Positions 36,113-45,020 of a DNA stretch of 64,000 nt are shown piece by piece. The DNA is from Methanolobus zinderi. GTDB taxonomy: Archaea > Halobacteriota > Methanosarcinia > Methanosarcinales > Methanosarcinaceae. The stretch lies in contig NZ_CP058215.1 in assembly GCF_013388255.1 (NCBI RefSeq), positions 2,409,332 to 2,473,331 on the forward strand, read 5' to 3'. The first letter of the stretch is position 1. Each line of letters opens with the position of its first letter. The notes under the pieces were generated by a model that searched no databases, was not told where the DNA came from, and saw only the letters and a list, made by a program, of their open reading frames with translations. The position numbers and the translations under genes were made by a program.

Positions 36113-37127
36113 TCAAGGCCTCGCAGACTTTCGGGTCATCACTGAACTCAAGCAGCTTTTCCATTGCCTTGCCACTGTCTATTATTTCCTCAACCAGCGG
36201 GATGGCTTCTTTTATGGACCCCGCCTTGCCTGCAACATAGAGGGCTGCGGCAGAATTTATTACGATCAGATCCCTCTTTGGGCCTTTCACGCCTTTTAAT
36301 ATGGATACGATGTCCCGGGCATTCTCCAGAGGCGTGCCGCCTGTGATATCAGCTACTGTTGCCCTTTCAATTCCAAGCTCTTCAGGAGTGATCGTGTAGG
36401 AGGAAACCTTACCGTCCTTGAGTTCAGATACGTATGTTTCAGAGACGTTTGATATCTCATCCATGCCATCACCATGTACGGCCATTGCCCTTTCAACTCC
36501 GAGCTTCTGCATTACACGGGCAAAAGGTTCGCAGAGTTTTCTGTCAAAGACACCAACAAGCTGTATCTTTGAGTTTGCAGGATTTGTCAATGGCCCGAGT
36601 ATATTGAAAATAGTTCTTATCCCCATTTCCTGTCTTATGGGTCCCACCCTTTTCATGGCCGGGTGGAAGATCGGAGCGAACATGAAGCCAATTCCTGCCT
36701 TTTCAATGGATTCCTTTACTTGATCAGGCTGCTTGTCCACTTTTATGCCCAGCTCTTTCAGTACGTCCGCACTTCCCGAAAGAGAGGTAATTGAGCGGTT
36801 GCCATGTTTTGCAACGGCCACACCGGCTGCTGCGGTTACAATGGCAGATGCCGTTGAGACGTTAATTGTGTTATGCAGGTCTCCGCCTGTGCCGACCACA
36901 TCAACAAGTGCACCATCCACAACAGGCGATATGGTATTGGCAGCCTTTTTCATCCCTATTGCAAAACCCGCTATCTCCTCGGGAGTCTCTCCCTTCATTT
37001 TCAAGGCAATAAGAAGGCCTGCGATCTGCGCATCGGTGGCCTCTGTGAATATCTTTGTGATGGCATCCTCAGATTCTTCCAGGCTGAGGTTCTGCCCTTC
37101 ACTTACTTTTTTAATATAATCTTTCAT
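36105..37127 (-). CDS. trpD: Anthranilate phosphoribosyltransferase
   Basis: A 340-residue enzyme joining anthranilate and PRPP. The signature GTGGDLHNTINVSTASA binds PRPP; KHGNRSITSLSGSADVLKELG and HGDGMDEIS are typical. It is the first gene of trpDFEG. The promoter region upstream has a TGTACA element like the TRP box bound by the archaeal regulator TrpY. trpC, trpB and trpA are not in this window. Confidence 0.95.
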   Translation of the reverse strand: MKDYIKKVSEGQNLSLEESEDAITKIFTEATDAQIAGLLIALKMKGETPEEIAGFAIGMKKAANTISPVVDGALVDVVGTGGDLHNTINVSTASAIVTAAAGVAVAKHGNRSITSLSGSADVLKELGIKVDKQPDQVKESIEKAGIGFMFAPIFHPAMKRVGPIRQEMGIRTIFNILGPLTNPANSKIQLVGVFDRKLCEPFARVMQKLGVERAMAVHGDGMDEISNVSETYVSELKDGKVSSYTITPEELGIERATVADITGGTPLENARDIVSILKGVKGPKRDLIVINSAAALYVAGKAGSIKEAIPLVEEIIDSGKAMEKLLEFSDDPKVCEALNE

Positions 37128-37150
37128 TTTAGCACCTTTGACTGCATCAA

Positions 37151-37166
37151 TGTATAATTATGTACA
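37151..37166 (-). promoter_or_regulatory. TGTACA element upstream of trpD (candidate TRP box)
   Basis: TGTATA (37151-37156) and TGTACA (37161-37166) lie 24-39 bases upstream of the trpD ATG in an AT-rich promoter. TGTACA is the TRP box bound by TrpY in Methanothermobacter. A single exact box plus one near-match is weak, and the same hexamer occurs at the arsM operator, so this is a hypothesis. Confidence 0.4.
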
Positions 37167-37304
37167 ATATTGATTCAAATTGTGCTTATTTTATATATGC
37201 TTTATGGATTTCAAACGATCCATCAAAATGGCAAAAAACAAAAAGTGAAAAATAACAAACAGAGAACTTAACGGAGAAAAGCAGTGTTTACAGGAAAAAT
37301 CAGA

Positions 37305-37601
37305 CTATTTACATAACGACCTCCCTTTCTCAGTCAGCCTGTAGGATTTCATGTTTCTGCCACGGGTAAACTGAGCTGGAGTCCTGCAGGCCTTCGGGCA
37401 GCTTTTACACCCCCCTCCGCATCCGTTCGCATCCTCAACAGTACATTCGATATCTCCTTTTCTTTCCATGATGTTCAGGAGATCCCTGAACTCATCCTGC
37501 CTCAGATTTAGCCTGTCTGCAATCGTCGTGACAGACAGAGTCTCCTTTGAATCCATCATCGTTGCCAGTCTTTTCAGAAAGAACCTGTAACCTACCACCA
37601 T
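37305..37601 (-). CDS. feoC: FeoC-like winged-helix protein with Cys cluster
   Basis: A 98-residue protein: a winged helix (TIADRLNLRQDEFRDLLNIMERKGDIE) followed by GCGGGCKSCPKAC, a four-Cys group like the iron-sulfur or metal site of FeoC. The C-terminal RNMKSYRLTEKGRSL completes the wing. As last gene of the feo cluster it may regulate FeoB or sense iron or redox state. ATG 37601 has GGAGGGG upstream and overlaps the preceding stop. Confidence 0.72.
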   Translation of the reverse strand: MVVGYRFFLKRLATMMDSKETLSVTTIADRLNLRQDEFRDLLNIMERKGDIECTVEDANGCGGGCKSCPKACRTPAQFTRGRNMKSYRLTEKGRSLCK

Positions 37602-38062
37602 CAGTACCCCTCCCTGAAAACAAGTACCTCATGTAGTGAGAAACTATCCTTCCAGTAGAGCATTCCTGCAATTGAAAGCAGTCCCAGGTAAATTCCCGGC
37701 CTGAATGTTTCCATAATGCTCCATCCTTCATAGTCATCGGGAACTATAAAGGAATCCAGCAGGCTTCCGGCCATTATCAGAAGGTATACTGCCATAAACA
37801 CAAGAGACAACAGTATACCCACATAGACAAAAGATACACCGGCATTTATACCCTGACGCATCTCCTTTAATCCATAAAGGAATACAGTACCTATTACCAC
37901 AAGGCAAATTCCTCCAAGGATATCTCCCGGAACAAATAATATTCCTGCCAATCCCGTATTTACTCCGATACCTTCTGCAATGTTGAATATTCCGAACAGA
38001 GAATACAGCACTCCCGCAAGTGCTGCAAATAATACCTCTTTATTACTATAGTTGCATTCCAT
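37601..38062 (-). CDS. Four-span membrane protein in the feo operon
   Basis: A 153-residue integral membrane protein with four hydrophobic segments (about 8-30, 40-60, 72-98 and 125-145). I do not recognise the family. It lies 24 bases after feoB and overlaps feoC by one base, so it is part of the iron-uptake transcript and may be a FeoB accessory subunit (inferred). ATG 38062 is preferred to the GTG nine bases earlier. Confidence 0.72.
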   Translation of the reverse strand: MECNYSNKEVLFAALAGVLYSLFGIFNIAEGIGVNTGLAGILFVPGDILGGICLVVIGTVFLYGLKEMRQGINAGVSFVYVGILLSLVFMAVYLLIMAGSLLDSFIVPDDYEGWSIMETFRPGIYLGLLSIAGMLYWKDSFSLHEVLVFREGY

Positions 38063-38086
38063 CTTTATCACACTCCAATTCTTTGA

Positions 38087-40108
38087 TCATACAAGCAATC
38101 CCATACGGCTGCCAGCCTGGTATACAATGAATGCAAATATCCATGCCAGCGATGTTCCGTACAATAACTGGAACATTGTCCATTTCCAGGACCCTGTCTC
38201 TCTTTTGATAACTCCGATACATGCAAAGCAGGGAGCATACAGAAGAGTGAACACCATTAAACCCAGACCTGCAAGGGGAGTCATTGCTCCGGCTGCAAGA
38301 ATCTGTGATAGATTGTCCTCGTTCTCACCTGCCCCATAGAGTACACCCATGGAGCCAACTACTATTTCTTTTGCAACCACACCAAATAGCAGTGCCACCG
38401 CTATCTTCCAGTCAAAACCAAGTGGGGCGACCAGAGGTTCCATGAACTGTCCGATAACACCGATAACAGACTGCGTGGTACCATATACCGCATCCGAAGC
38501 AAACACCGCATTACTTCCGGGGGCCGGCATTGATGCAAGCAGCCATACACCTACGACACCTATGAGGATGATCGTCCCTGCTTTTTTGAGATATATCCTA
38601 CCCCTCTCCCACATGTGTATAGCACTGCCTTTGAGTGTGGGAACCCTGTAGGAAGGAAGTTCCATGATAAAAGGTGTATCCTCACCTCTGAGGACTGTGC
38701 CCCGCATGAGCTTTGCACTTACGACCGCGATCAGGATACCAAGAGCATACAGACTGAAAATCACCACTCCTGCATCCCTTCCGAAAAACGCCCCTGCCAG
38801 AAGGACATAAACCGGAAGCCTGGCTCCGCAAGACATGAACGGTGTGATCAGTATGGTGATGAGCCTGTCACGTGTATCTTCAATTGTACGGGTTGCCATG
38901 ATCGCCGGCACATTGCATCCAAAACCCATAACCAGAGGGATGAATGATTTGCCGTGAAGCCCTATCCTGCTCATCAGTTTATCCATGATGAAAGCTGCTC
39001 TTGCCATGTATCCGCTGTCTTCCATGAGGGATATCATGAAGAAAAGCAGCAGTATATTGGGAAGGAATATAAGCACAGATCCTACACCTGCTATCATTCC
39101 TTCTCCTACAAGAGAAGCAAGCCAGGGTACGGATATGACGTTTGTAACAGCTTCTGCAAGCCGCCCAAAGAATATGTCGATCATATTCATGAAAGGTGTG
39201 GCAAAGGTGAACGTGACCTCAAACGCTGCCCACATCAGAGACAGGAATACGGGTATTCCGAGATATTTGTTGGTAACCACACGGTCAACCATGTCCGAAC
39301 CACTAAGACTACAGGTGTTGATATTACAAACCTGACGCAGCATGGTCTGTATTGTTTTATAGCGCTGATCAGCGATCTTCGCTTCCAGCAACTCAGCATC
39401 AACTTTGTTCAATATCTTTTCAATGCCATGATAGCTGTCACTCTCCTTTGCTTTTCTGATTATATTCTCGTCACCCTCAAGTAATTTCAAACTGAACCAG
39501 CGTGAAGGATAGTGAATGAAAAACGGATCGGATTCGAGAACGGATTCAAGATCTTGCGATATTTTCTCGATGGCATCATCATAGGTAAATACATTATCGG
39601 TTTCTTGAGGCCTGTGAAACTCTTTCGTGATCTCGTCAAGAAGCCCTTCGATACCATTACCCTTACTTCCGATAGTCGATACAACCGGAACTTCAAGGAA
39701 TTCCTGCATTTTATCTGCGTCAATCCTGTCACCCTTTGCAAGTGAGAGATCAGTCATATTGAGTGCGATTATAAGGTTTACACCAAGTTCCATCAACTGG
39801 GTTGTCAGATAGAGGTTCCTTTCAAGGTTTGTTGCATCCACCACCTGAACCACAATGTCCGGCTTTTCCTCTATTATGAAGTCACGTGCAATTATCTCGT
39901 CAAGAGAATAGGCCGTCAGACTATAGGTACCGGGCAGATCCACAATTTCCATCTCCAGGTCATTGTGAACCCTCTTACCCATCTTTCTCTCCACTGTGAC
40001 ACCCGGCCAGTTACCCACATGCTGCTTGGAACCTGTTATTGCATTGAATATCGAGGTCTTTCCGACATTGGGGTTGCCTGCCAGTGCCACAGTAATTTTT
40101 TCAGTCAT
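38087..40108 (-). CDS. feoB: Ferrous iron transport protein FeoB
   Basis: A 673-residue G-protein-coupled Fe2+ permease. The GTPase domain (1-170) has GNPNVGKTSIFNAITG, DLPGTYSL and NMTD. A helical GDI-like domain follows. The membrane part has two inverted Gate motifs (FMISLMEDSGYMARAAFIMDK and GFGCNVPAIMATR, with the matching PFMSCGARLPVYVLLAGAF), holding the conserved cysteines of the iron path. Length is normal. It follows feoA by 34 bases. Confidence 0.96.
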   Translation of the reverse strand: MTEKITVALAGNPNVGKTSIFNAITGSKQHVGNWPGVTVERKMGKRVHNDLEMEIVDLPGTYSLTAYSLDEIIARDFIIEEKPDIVVQVVDATNLERNLYLTTQLMELGVNLIIALNMTDLSLAKGDRIDADKMQEFLEVPVVSTIGSKGNGIEGLLDEITKEFHRPQETDNVFTYDDAIEKISQDLESVLESDPFFIHYPSRWFSLKLLEGDENIIRKAKESDSYHGIEKILNKVDAELLEAKIADQRYKTIQTMLRQVCNINTCSLSGSDMVDRVVTNKYLGIPVFLSLMWAAFEVTFTFATPFMNMIDIFFGRLAEAVTNVISVPWLASLVGEGMIAGVGSVLIFLPNILLLFFMISLMEDSGYMARAAFIMDKLMSRIGLHGKSFIPLVMGFGCNVPAIMATRTIEDTRDRLITILITPFMSCGARLPVYVLLAGAFFGRDAGVVIFSLYALGILIAVVSAKLMRGTVLRGEDTPFIMELPSYRVPTLKGSAIHMWERGRIYLKKAGTIILIGVVGVWLLASMPAPGSNAVFASDAVYGTTQSVIGVIGQFMEPLVAPLGFDWKIAVALLFGVVAKEIVVGSMGVLYGAGENEDNLSQILAAGAMTPLAGLGLMVFTLLYAPCFACIGVIKRETGSWKWTMFQLLYGTSLAWIFAFIVYQAGSRMGLLV

Positions 40109-40142
40109 TGCGTCACCATTCCTATAATACTCCTTTTTGCAA

Positions 40143-40379
40143 TCACTCTACAATCTCAACAAGGACCGTTTCAGCCTCCCTTTTTCTCAAAGAAAGGTTA
40201 TACCCTTTCAATTTGAATTCCACAGGATCACCAAGTGGTGCCCTGCGGACCACATCCACTCTTGTTCCGGGAGTTAAGCCCATATCCAGAATCCGCTTCC
40301 TTGAGGATTTCTGGCCTGCTACTTTCAGAACCTTTACTGACGTATCAGGTTCAATAAAATCCAGTGTTTTTTCGTTCAT
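40143..40379 (-). CDS. feoA: FeoA small SH3-like iron-transport protein
   Basis: A 78-residue beta-barrel protein, family FeoA (VLKVAGQKSSRKRILDMGLTPGTRVDVVRRAPLGDPVEFKLKGYNLSLRKREAETVLVE). It associates with FeoB and modulates its GTPase or transport activity. First gene of the feo transcript; the upstream region contains a TATA box and a TAGG-CCTA inverted repeat consistent with iron control. Confidence 0.93.
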   Translation of the reverse strand: MNEKTLDFIEPDTSVKVLKVAGQKSSRKRILDMGLTPGTRVDVVRRAPLGDPVEFKLKGYNLSLRKREAETVLVEIVE

Positions 40380-40405
40380 TTCAAAACCTTTGTTTGTTTA
40401 ATGTT

Positions 40406-40448
40406 TGTAGGTACTCCTAAAATGTGTAATTAAGTATATATTATTTTT
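40406..40448 (-). promoter_or_regulatory. feoA promoter with DtxR-like inverted repeat
   Basis: TAGG-TACT-CCTA (40408-40419) lies 28 bases upstream of feoA, and a minus-strand TATA element (ataatatatact) lies about 40431-40445. The repeat would cover the transcription start, as expected for an iron-dependent DtxR/IdeR-type repressor whose sites carry TTAGG/CCTAA halves. The regulator itself is not in the window. Confidence 0.45.
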
Positions 40449-40576
40449 GATTTACACACTATGATAGTATAGTTTACAAAGAGTAAGCGTGCAGAAAATG
40501 CTGTTTATTGGCTTTTTAGTGAAAAGGATCCACTAAAAGACCAGAATCAAAACCAAAAAATGAAAGAAAAACATAA

Positions 40577-40595
40577 TCTGCAATTTTATTGCAGA
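40577..40595 (-). terminator. Hairpin terminator after cobQ
   Basis: TCTGCAA and TTGCAGA form a 7-bp stem with a five-base loop, 14 bases after the cobQ stop on the minus strand, followed by several T-runs (ATGTTTTTCTTTCATTTTTTGG). Good terminator geometry. Confidence 0.65.
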
Positions 40596-40608
40596 CCAAA
40601 AAAGATGA

Positions 40609-42093
40609 TTACTGCGCTTCTATTATTTCGTATATCTTATTCATATCAAGGCAGCTTTCAACAACCTCTGCAAGCTCATCATAGGCTTCTTCCTCGGTTG
40701 TAACCGCTTCTGGATGATACTCCACACCCTTTTTCTCGGCCAGGTAGATCATGAGTGCATGCCTTATATTCTCGTTCTCGAAGAGGCCGTGCAGGTACGT
40801 ACCTACCACGGTACCACTCTCATCGATGCTGCCGTCATCTCCGAAAACAGTCCTCGGGGTTTTTGTATCTCCCATATGGATCTCGTAACCCCAGATCTCA
40901 TCACCTTTGATATTCTTGAATATAGGGCCGTCGGCGATGATCTCCTTCTGGACCTGGATAGTCCTTTTCTTATATTCACCGAAGGTTGTTTCAATATCCA
41001 GCAATCCGAGACCTTCATAATCAGCCTCTTCCCCGTTCTCGATTCCGGAGTCATGGATAACCTTACCAAGCATCTGGTAGCCTCCACAGATTCCGAAAAT
41101 TGCTGCCCTGCCTTTAAGCTTCCGGATCTGAGCATCCATGCCACTCTCTTTCAGGTCAAGCAGGTCACTTACAGTGTTCTTGGTACCCGGTATTATTACA
41201 CAGTCGGGATTTCCGAGATGATCATCAAGGTCCACATACCTGACATGTGCTATCCTCTCAAGTGGCTCGAAATCTGTGAAATTGGAAATCCTTGGCAGCC
41301 TGATGACTGCAATATCAACGTCATTGAGCTGCTCGTCCCCGGCACCGATCTTCTTCTTTTTCCTGATTGCCATGGAGTCCTCGGAAGGGATCTTAAGATT
41401 ATAATAGGGCAGCACTCCAAGTACAGGCACACCTGTCAGATCTTCCAGTTGTTTGAGTCCCGGCTCGAGTATTGCGGGATCACCCCTGAATTTATTTATC
41501 ACAAATCCCTTCAGGTTCCTGCTGATATCCTCGGGCAACAGGGCCTTTGTACCATATAGGCTTGCAAAGACACCACCGGACTCAATATCGCCTACAAGGA
41601 TTATGGGCGCTTCCGTGATACGCGCGGTTCCCACATTCACAATGTCACGATCATAGAGATTGATCTCCGCAGCGCCACCTGCACCTTCCATGACTATAAG
41701 ATCATACTCGGATTCCAGCCTTTCCAGGGCTCCACGGAGTACCTCATGCATTTCCTCGATAGAATCATAGTAATTGCCTGCAGACTTATCGGCATACGGC
41801 TCCCCCATAACGATCACCTGGGAGGTCCTGTCACCCTTGGGTTTAAGCAGGACGGGATTCATCTCGGCTGTCGGCTCCACACCAGCCGCCTTTGCCTGTA
41901 TGGCCTGGGCTATTCCGATCTCCTTGCCATCCTTTGTGATCCATGAGTTCAGGCTCATGTTCTGGGCTTTAAATGGTGCAACCTTGTACTTCCTGGAGAG
42001 AATCCTGCAAAGTCCGGTAACCATTATACTTTTCCCGACGTCCGAGGCGGTACCAAGGACCAATAATTTCTTTGCTTTTTTATTATCTGCCAT
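40609..42093 (-). CDS. cobQ: Cobyric acid synthase
   Basis: A 494-residue ATP- and glutamine-dependent amidase that amidates four side chains of adenosylcobyrinic a,c-diamide (CobQ/CbiP). The N-terminal P-loop is GTASDVGKSIM with FKAQNMSLNS. The C-terminal amidotransferase has nucleophile Cys in IFGICGGYQMLG and His-Glu in the GTYLHGLFEN region. No clear ribosome-binding site precedes ATG 42093, and a TATA-like element about 30 bases upstream suggests a nearly leaderless transcript. It diverges from the cbi operon. Confidence 0.94.
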   Translation of the reverse strand: MADNKKAKKLLVLGTASDVGKSIMVTGLCRILSRKYKVAPFKAQNMSLNSWITKDGKEIGIAQAIQAKAAGVEPTAEMNPVLLKPKGDRTSQVIVMGEPYADKSAGNYYDSIEEMHEVLRGALERLESEYDLIVMEGAGGAAEINLYDRDIVNVGTARITEAPIILVGDIESGGVFASLYGTKALLPEDISRNLKGFVINKFRGDPAILEPGLKQLEDLTGVPVLGVLPYYNLKIPSEDSMAIRKKKKIGAGDEQLNDVDIAVIRLPRISNFTDFEPLERIAHVRYVDLDDHLGNPDCVIIPGTKNTVSDLLDLKESGMDAQIRKLKGRAAIFGICGGYQMLGKVIHDSGIENGEEADYEGLGLLDIETTFGEYKKRTIQVQKEIIADGPIFKNIKGDEIWGYEIHMGDTKTPRTVFGDDGSIDESGTVVGTYLHGLFENENIRHALMIYLAEKKGVEYHPEAVTTEEEAYDELAEVVESCLDMNKIYEIIEAQ

Positions 42094-42118
42094 TTTGAAA
42101 CAACCCTTAAGTCTGAAC

Positions 42119-42133
42119 TGTATAAATCATACA
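42119..42133. promoter_or_regulatory. Inverted repeat between cobQ and cbiT
   Basis: TGTAT-AAATC-ATACA is a 5-bp inverted repeat overlapping the likely cobQ TATA element in the 119-bp divergent promoter region. It could be a shared operator for both cobalamin transcripts. No riboswitch-like structure is visible. Confidence 0.35.
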
Positions 42134-42212
42134 ATAATGCAACAGTTTTATGAGGGACAAGTTATATCTACTTAACTCCAGTAAATCAAATTTATCTTAG
42201 TTAAGGTGGAAC

Positions 42213-42782
42213 ATGACAGAACTTTTGCGAGTAAGTGGCGGACCTACAAAACCAGAGATAATTGCAGTTTCCCTATCTAAACTTGATTTGAAGGATGGCA
42301 GCAATTTCTTTGACATAGGTTGTGGCACAGGAGCGGTGTCGATCGAAGCCAACAAAATGGTGCGTGACCTGAAGATACATGCCATTGATGCCAGGGAAGA
42401 GGCCATAGAGGTTGCAAGGAAGAACTTCGAATCTTTCAATGTTGAAAACGTAAGCATCTATTCGGGAGAATCCTCTGAGATACTTGAGAAGCAGCCGGTG
42501 GGCAGTATTGACTGTGCCTTTATCGGCGGTACCAAGAACATTTCCCGGGTACTTGAGGTCCTTGCTGAGAAAAAGGCAGGCAGCGTGGTGGTCAACGCGG
42601 TCAGGATCGAGACAGTCGTAAATGTAATAAACAAGATGAAAGAACTTGGCTTATTCGATGAGGTACTGCATTTAATTGTTTCACGTGGTGCACCACTTAC
42701 AGGTGAGACCATGTTCAAGCCTGAGAATCCGGTATACATGGTTGTCGGCAGATCAGGTGCTAAAAAAAATAATGGTGATTGA
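42213..42782 (+). CDS. cbiT: Cobalt-precorrin-6B C15-methyltransferase (decarboxylating)
   Basis: A 189-residue SAM-dependent methyltransferase of the class I fold: [14 protein letters not shown] binds SAM, followed by [17 protein letters not shown] and [13 protein letters not shown]. CbiT methylates C15 and decarboxylates the C12 acetate in the anaerobic corrin pathway. First gene of the seven-gene cbi operon; AAGGTGG ribosome-binding site before ATG 42213 and a TATA-like gttatatcta upstream. Confidence 0.92.
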   Translation: MTELLRVSGGPTKPEIIAVSLSKLDLKDGSNFFDIGCGTGAVSIEANKMVRDLKIHAIDAREEAIEVARKNFESFNVENVSIYSGESSEILEKQPVGSIDCAFIGGTKNISRVLEVLAEKKAGSVVVNAVRIETVVNVINKMKELGLFDEVLHLIVSRGAPLTGETMFKPENPVYMVVGRSGAKKNNGD

Positions 42783-42784
42783 AA

Positions 42785-43396
42785 ATGCTTGTTGGAGTAG
42801 GACTTGGACCCGGAGACCCGGAACTTTTGACACTTAAGGCCGTTGAGACCCTGAAAAAAGCAGACAAGGTATACGTACCCGGCAGACTTGCGGCCGATCT
42901 TGTAAAACCCTATGCAGATGCGGAGATCCTCGAGTTTCCCATGCTGACAGATTATGAGGTGCTCAATGAGGTCTGGAAGAAGAACGCTGACATGCTTGCG
43001 GACGAATCAAGGAAAGAGCTTATTGCTTTCGGCCTGATCGGCGATCCCAACTTTTTCTCAACATTCACTCACTTAAAGCGTGTTATGAAAAAATTCTACC
43101 CGGATGTAGAGACAACAACGATCCCGGGAATCAGTTCCATAACATCTTTTGCAGCACAGACCGGATCGGAAGTTGATTCTTCTTTTGAGGTCAGTGATGG
43201 TTCCGACAGCAAGTATAAGATCAGGCTTAAGGCAAGCAGGCCTGTGGAGATCATAGATTCCTTTGAGAAGGAAGGTTTTAACAAGTTTACTTTCTGTGAA
43301 CGTCTTTTCAGCGACAAGGAAGTTATAATCACAGAAAGAGAGAAGATCCCTGAGAAAGGGAACTATTTCAGTATAGTGTTTGCGGAAAAGGAATAA
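42785..43396 (+). CDS. cbiL: Cobalt-precorrin-2 C20-methyltransferase
   Basis: A 203-residue class III (tetrapyrrole) methyltransferase: [20 protein letters not shown] at the start, [15 protein letters not shown] and a [11 protein letters not shown] segment. It adds the C20 methyl early in corrin ring assembly. It starts three bases after the cbiT stop at ATG 42785. Assignment to C20 within the methyltransferase family rests on overall sequence and operon order, fairly secure. Confidence 0.87.
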   Translation: MLVGVGLGPGDPELLTLKAVETLKKADKVYVPGRLAADLVKPYADAEILEFPMLTDYEVLNEVWKKNADMLADESRKELIAFGLIGDPNFFSTFTHLKRVMKKFYPDVETTTIPGISSITSFAAQTGSEVDSSFEVSDGSDSKYKIRLKASRPVEIIDSFEKEGFNKFTFCERLFSDKEVIITEREKIPEKGNYFSIVFAEKE

Positions 43397-43411
43397 TCCA
43401 AGGTGAATCCA

Positions 43412-44155
43412 ATGACAGAAAGAAAAGTCTACTTTGTGGGGGCTGGCCCCGGAAATGCTAAATTCATAACAGTAATGGGCAAAGAGCTTCTCGAAGGAGC
43501 TGACCTCGTGATATATGCAGGTTCCCTTGTGAATCCCGAAGTACTCGATTACTGCAAGGGTGAAAAGATCGACAGTTACGGGCTTACCCTTGACGAGACC
43601 AACAAGCTCATAGTTGACAATCTCGAAGAAGGCAAAAAGGTCGTCAGACTGCATAGCGGTGACCCTTCACTCTATGGTTCGATTGTTGAGCAGATCGAGG
43701 AGCTCAAGAAGTTCGACGTGGTGGTTGAGATCGTACCTGGAGTATCATCAGTTTTCGCAACCGCAGCAGCACTTCAGACACAGCTTACCTTAAATGATGT
43801 TTCAGAAACACTCATCATCACACGCCCTGCAGGCAAGACACTAGAGAAGGACCAGATAAAGGAACTTTCAAGACACAACGCAACAATGGCAGTCTTCCTG
43901 GGAACCCAGAAGATAGAACAGATAATGGAGAAGGTGGAATACGCACCTGACACCCCTGTTGCGGTGGTCTTCCATGCATCATGGCCTGACCAGAAGATCA
44001 TAAAGGGAACGGTTTCCGATATTGCCGGCAAGGTCAAGGAAGCAGGAATCAAGCGCTCTGCAATGATCCTGATAGGCGGAGTCGTCGAGCCTGTGGAATA
44101 CGGCAATTTCGGGAGGTCTTACCTATACGGAGTAGCACAAGAACCGCTGTCATAA
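43412..44155 (+). CDS. cbiF: Cobalt-precorrin-4 C11-methyltransferase
   Basis: A 247-residue class III methyltransferase: [47 protein letters not shown], and [34 protein letters not shown]. These are the CbiF/CobM hallmarks. ATG 43412 follows AAGGTGA. The 3' end carries a strong GGGAGGT and overlaps the upstream extension of cbiG. Confidence 0.93.
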   Translation: MTERKVYFVGAGPGNAKFITVMGKELLEGADLVIYAGSLVNPEVLDYCKGEKIDSYGLTLDETNKLIVDNLEEGKKVVRLHSGDPSLYGSIVEQIEELKKFDVVVEIVPGVSSVFATAAALQTQLTLNDVSETLIITRPAGKTLEKDQIKELSRHNATMAVFLGTQKIEQIMEKVEYAPDTPVAVVFHASWPDQKIIKGTVSDIAGKVKEAGIKRSAMILIGGVVEPVEYGNFGRSYLYGVAQEPLS

Positions 44156-44670
44156 CCTTTGAAAGAAATCTTGGGGTTGCTGAGCGCCTGGCAGGACATC
44201 TCAATGCCGATGTCCTGATGTATGACAAAAGTGCCTTCAAAAAGGCCTTTGATGATTATGATGCCATTGTAGCTGTATTTGCTACAGGCATTGTAGTGCG
44301 TGAGATAGCACCGCTCATAGAGGACAAGTGGGAGGACCCTGCTGTCATAGTGGTGGATTCGAATATGAACTTCGCAATTCCACTGCTGGGAGGACACCAC
44401 GGAGGCAATGAGGTCGTCAGGAAGATCGCGGAGATAGGTCCGATTCCCGTTGTCACGACTGCCACCGAAGTCCATAACAGGAATTCCGTGGAAGGTATAG
44501 CCAAGGCACTCGGATGTGACATTGTCAACAAGCCATCTACCGTGCAGGTGAACTGTGCTCTGCTCGATGAGGACGTTGAGGTTCTTGAAATAAAAGGTCC
44601 TAAAATAGTCATTGTCGGGGATGATGTATCGGTCCTGAAAAGAGATAAGGAAAAGGCCAAAAAATCATGA
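44125..44670 (+). CDS. cbiG: Cobalt-precorrin-5A hydrolase, N-terminal CbiG part, apparent ATA start
   Basis: The N-terminal and central domains of CbiG, which opens the delta-lactone of cobalt-precorrin-5A. The first ATG (44218) would remove the initial strand and helix, encoded in frame upstream as [24 protein letters not shown]. The only plausible initiator giving the family N-terminus is ATA 44125, seven bases after GGAGGT (44112-44117) and inside the cbiF 3' end. From ATA the product has 181 residues. Motifs: [24 protein letters not shown] and [21 protein letters not shown]. The C-terminal domain is a separate gene that overlaps by four bases. Confidence 0.8.
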   Translation: MRSSTRTAVITFERNLGVAERLAGHLNADVLMYDKSAFKKAFDDYDAIVAVFATGIVVREIAPLIEDKWEDPAVIVVDSNMNFAIPLLGGHHGGNEVVRKIAEIGPIPVVTTATEVHNRNSVEGIAKALGCDIVNKPSTVQVNCALLDEDVEVLEIKGPKIVIVGDDVSVLKRDKEKAKKS

Positions 44671-45020
44671 TCATAGGTATCGGAGCCCGCCGGGGTATCG
44701 ACAGTCAGGAAGCCATCGATGCCATAAACAATGCACTTGCGGAGGCAAGCAGAAGTATTGATGAAGTGGAAGGGCTGGCATCTGCAAAATTAAAAGAGAA
44801 CGAAACAGGTCTGCATGAAGCAGCAAAGTCACTCGGGCTCACAATCACATTCATAGATCACGAAGAATTGAATAACTATGATACGCCGTCGGCTTCGCAG
44901 GCAAAACGCTTCGGGCTTACAGGTGTGGCAGAACCTGCTGCGCTGGCGTTGTCGGAAAAAAAGGAATTGATACTAAGGAAGAAAGTATATGGAAGGATCA
45001 CAATCGCAATCGCAGAGTAA
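44667..45020 (+). CDS. CbiG C-terminal domain / CobE-like protein
   Basis: A 117-residue separate gene for the CbiG C-terminal (CobE-like) domain: [23 protein letters not shown], then a TPSASQAKRFGLTGVAEPAALALS signature. In many organisms it is fused to the N-terminal part; here the two overlap by ATGA and are probably translated together to make the CbiG activity. Confidence 0.88.
   Translation: MIIGIGARRGIDSQEAIDAINNALAEASRSIDEVEGLASAKLKENETGLHEAAKSLGLTITFIDHEELNNYDTPSASQAKRFGLTGVAEPAALALSEKKELILRKKVYGRITIAIAE

Noticed and set aside
40714-41559. 281-codon open frame opposite cobQ
   Set aside because: It mirrors a well-conserved cobQ sequence; the product is not protein-like.
42094-42212. 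Cobalamin riboswitch between cobQ and cbiT
   Set aside because: Only 119 bases with two promoters; no B12-box-like sequence or extended structure.
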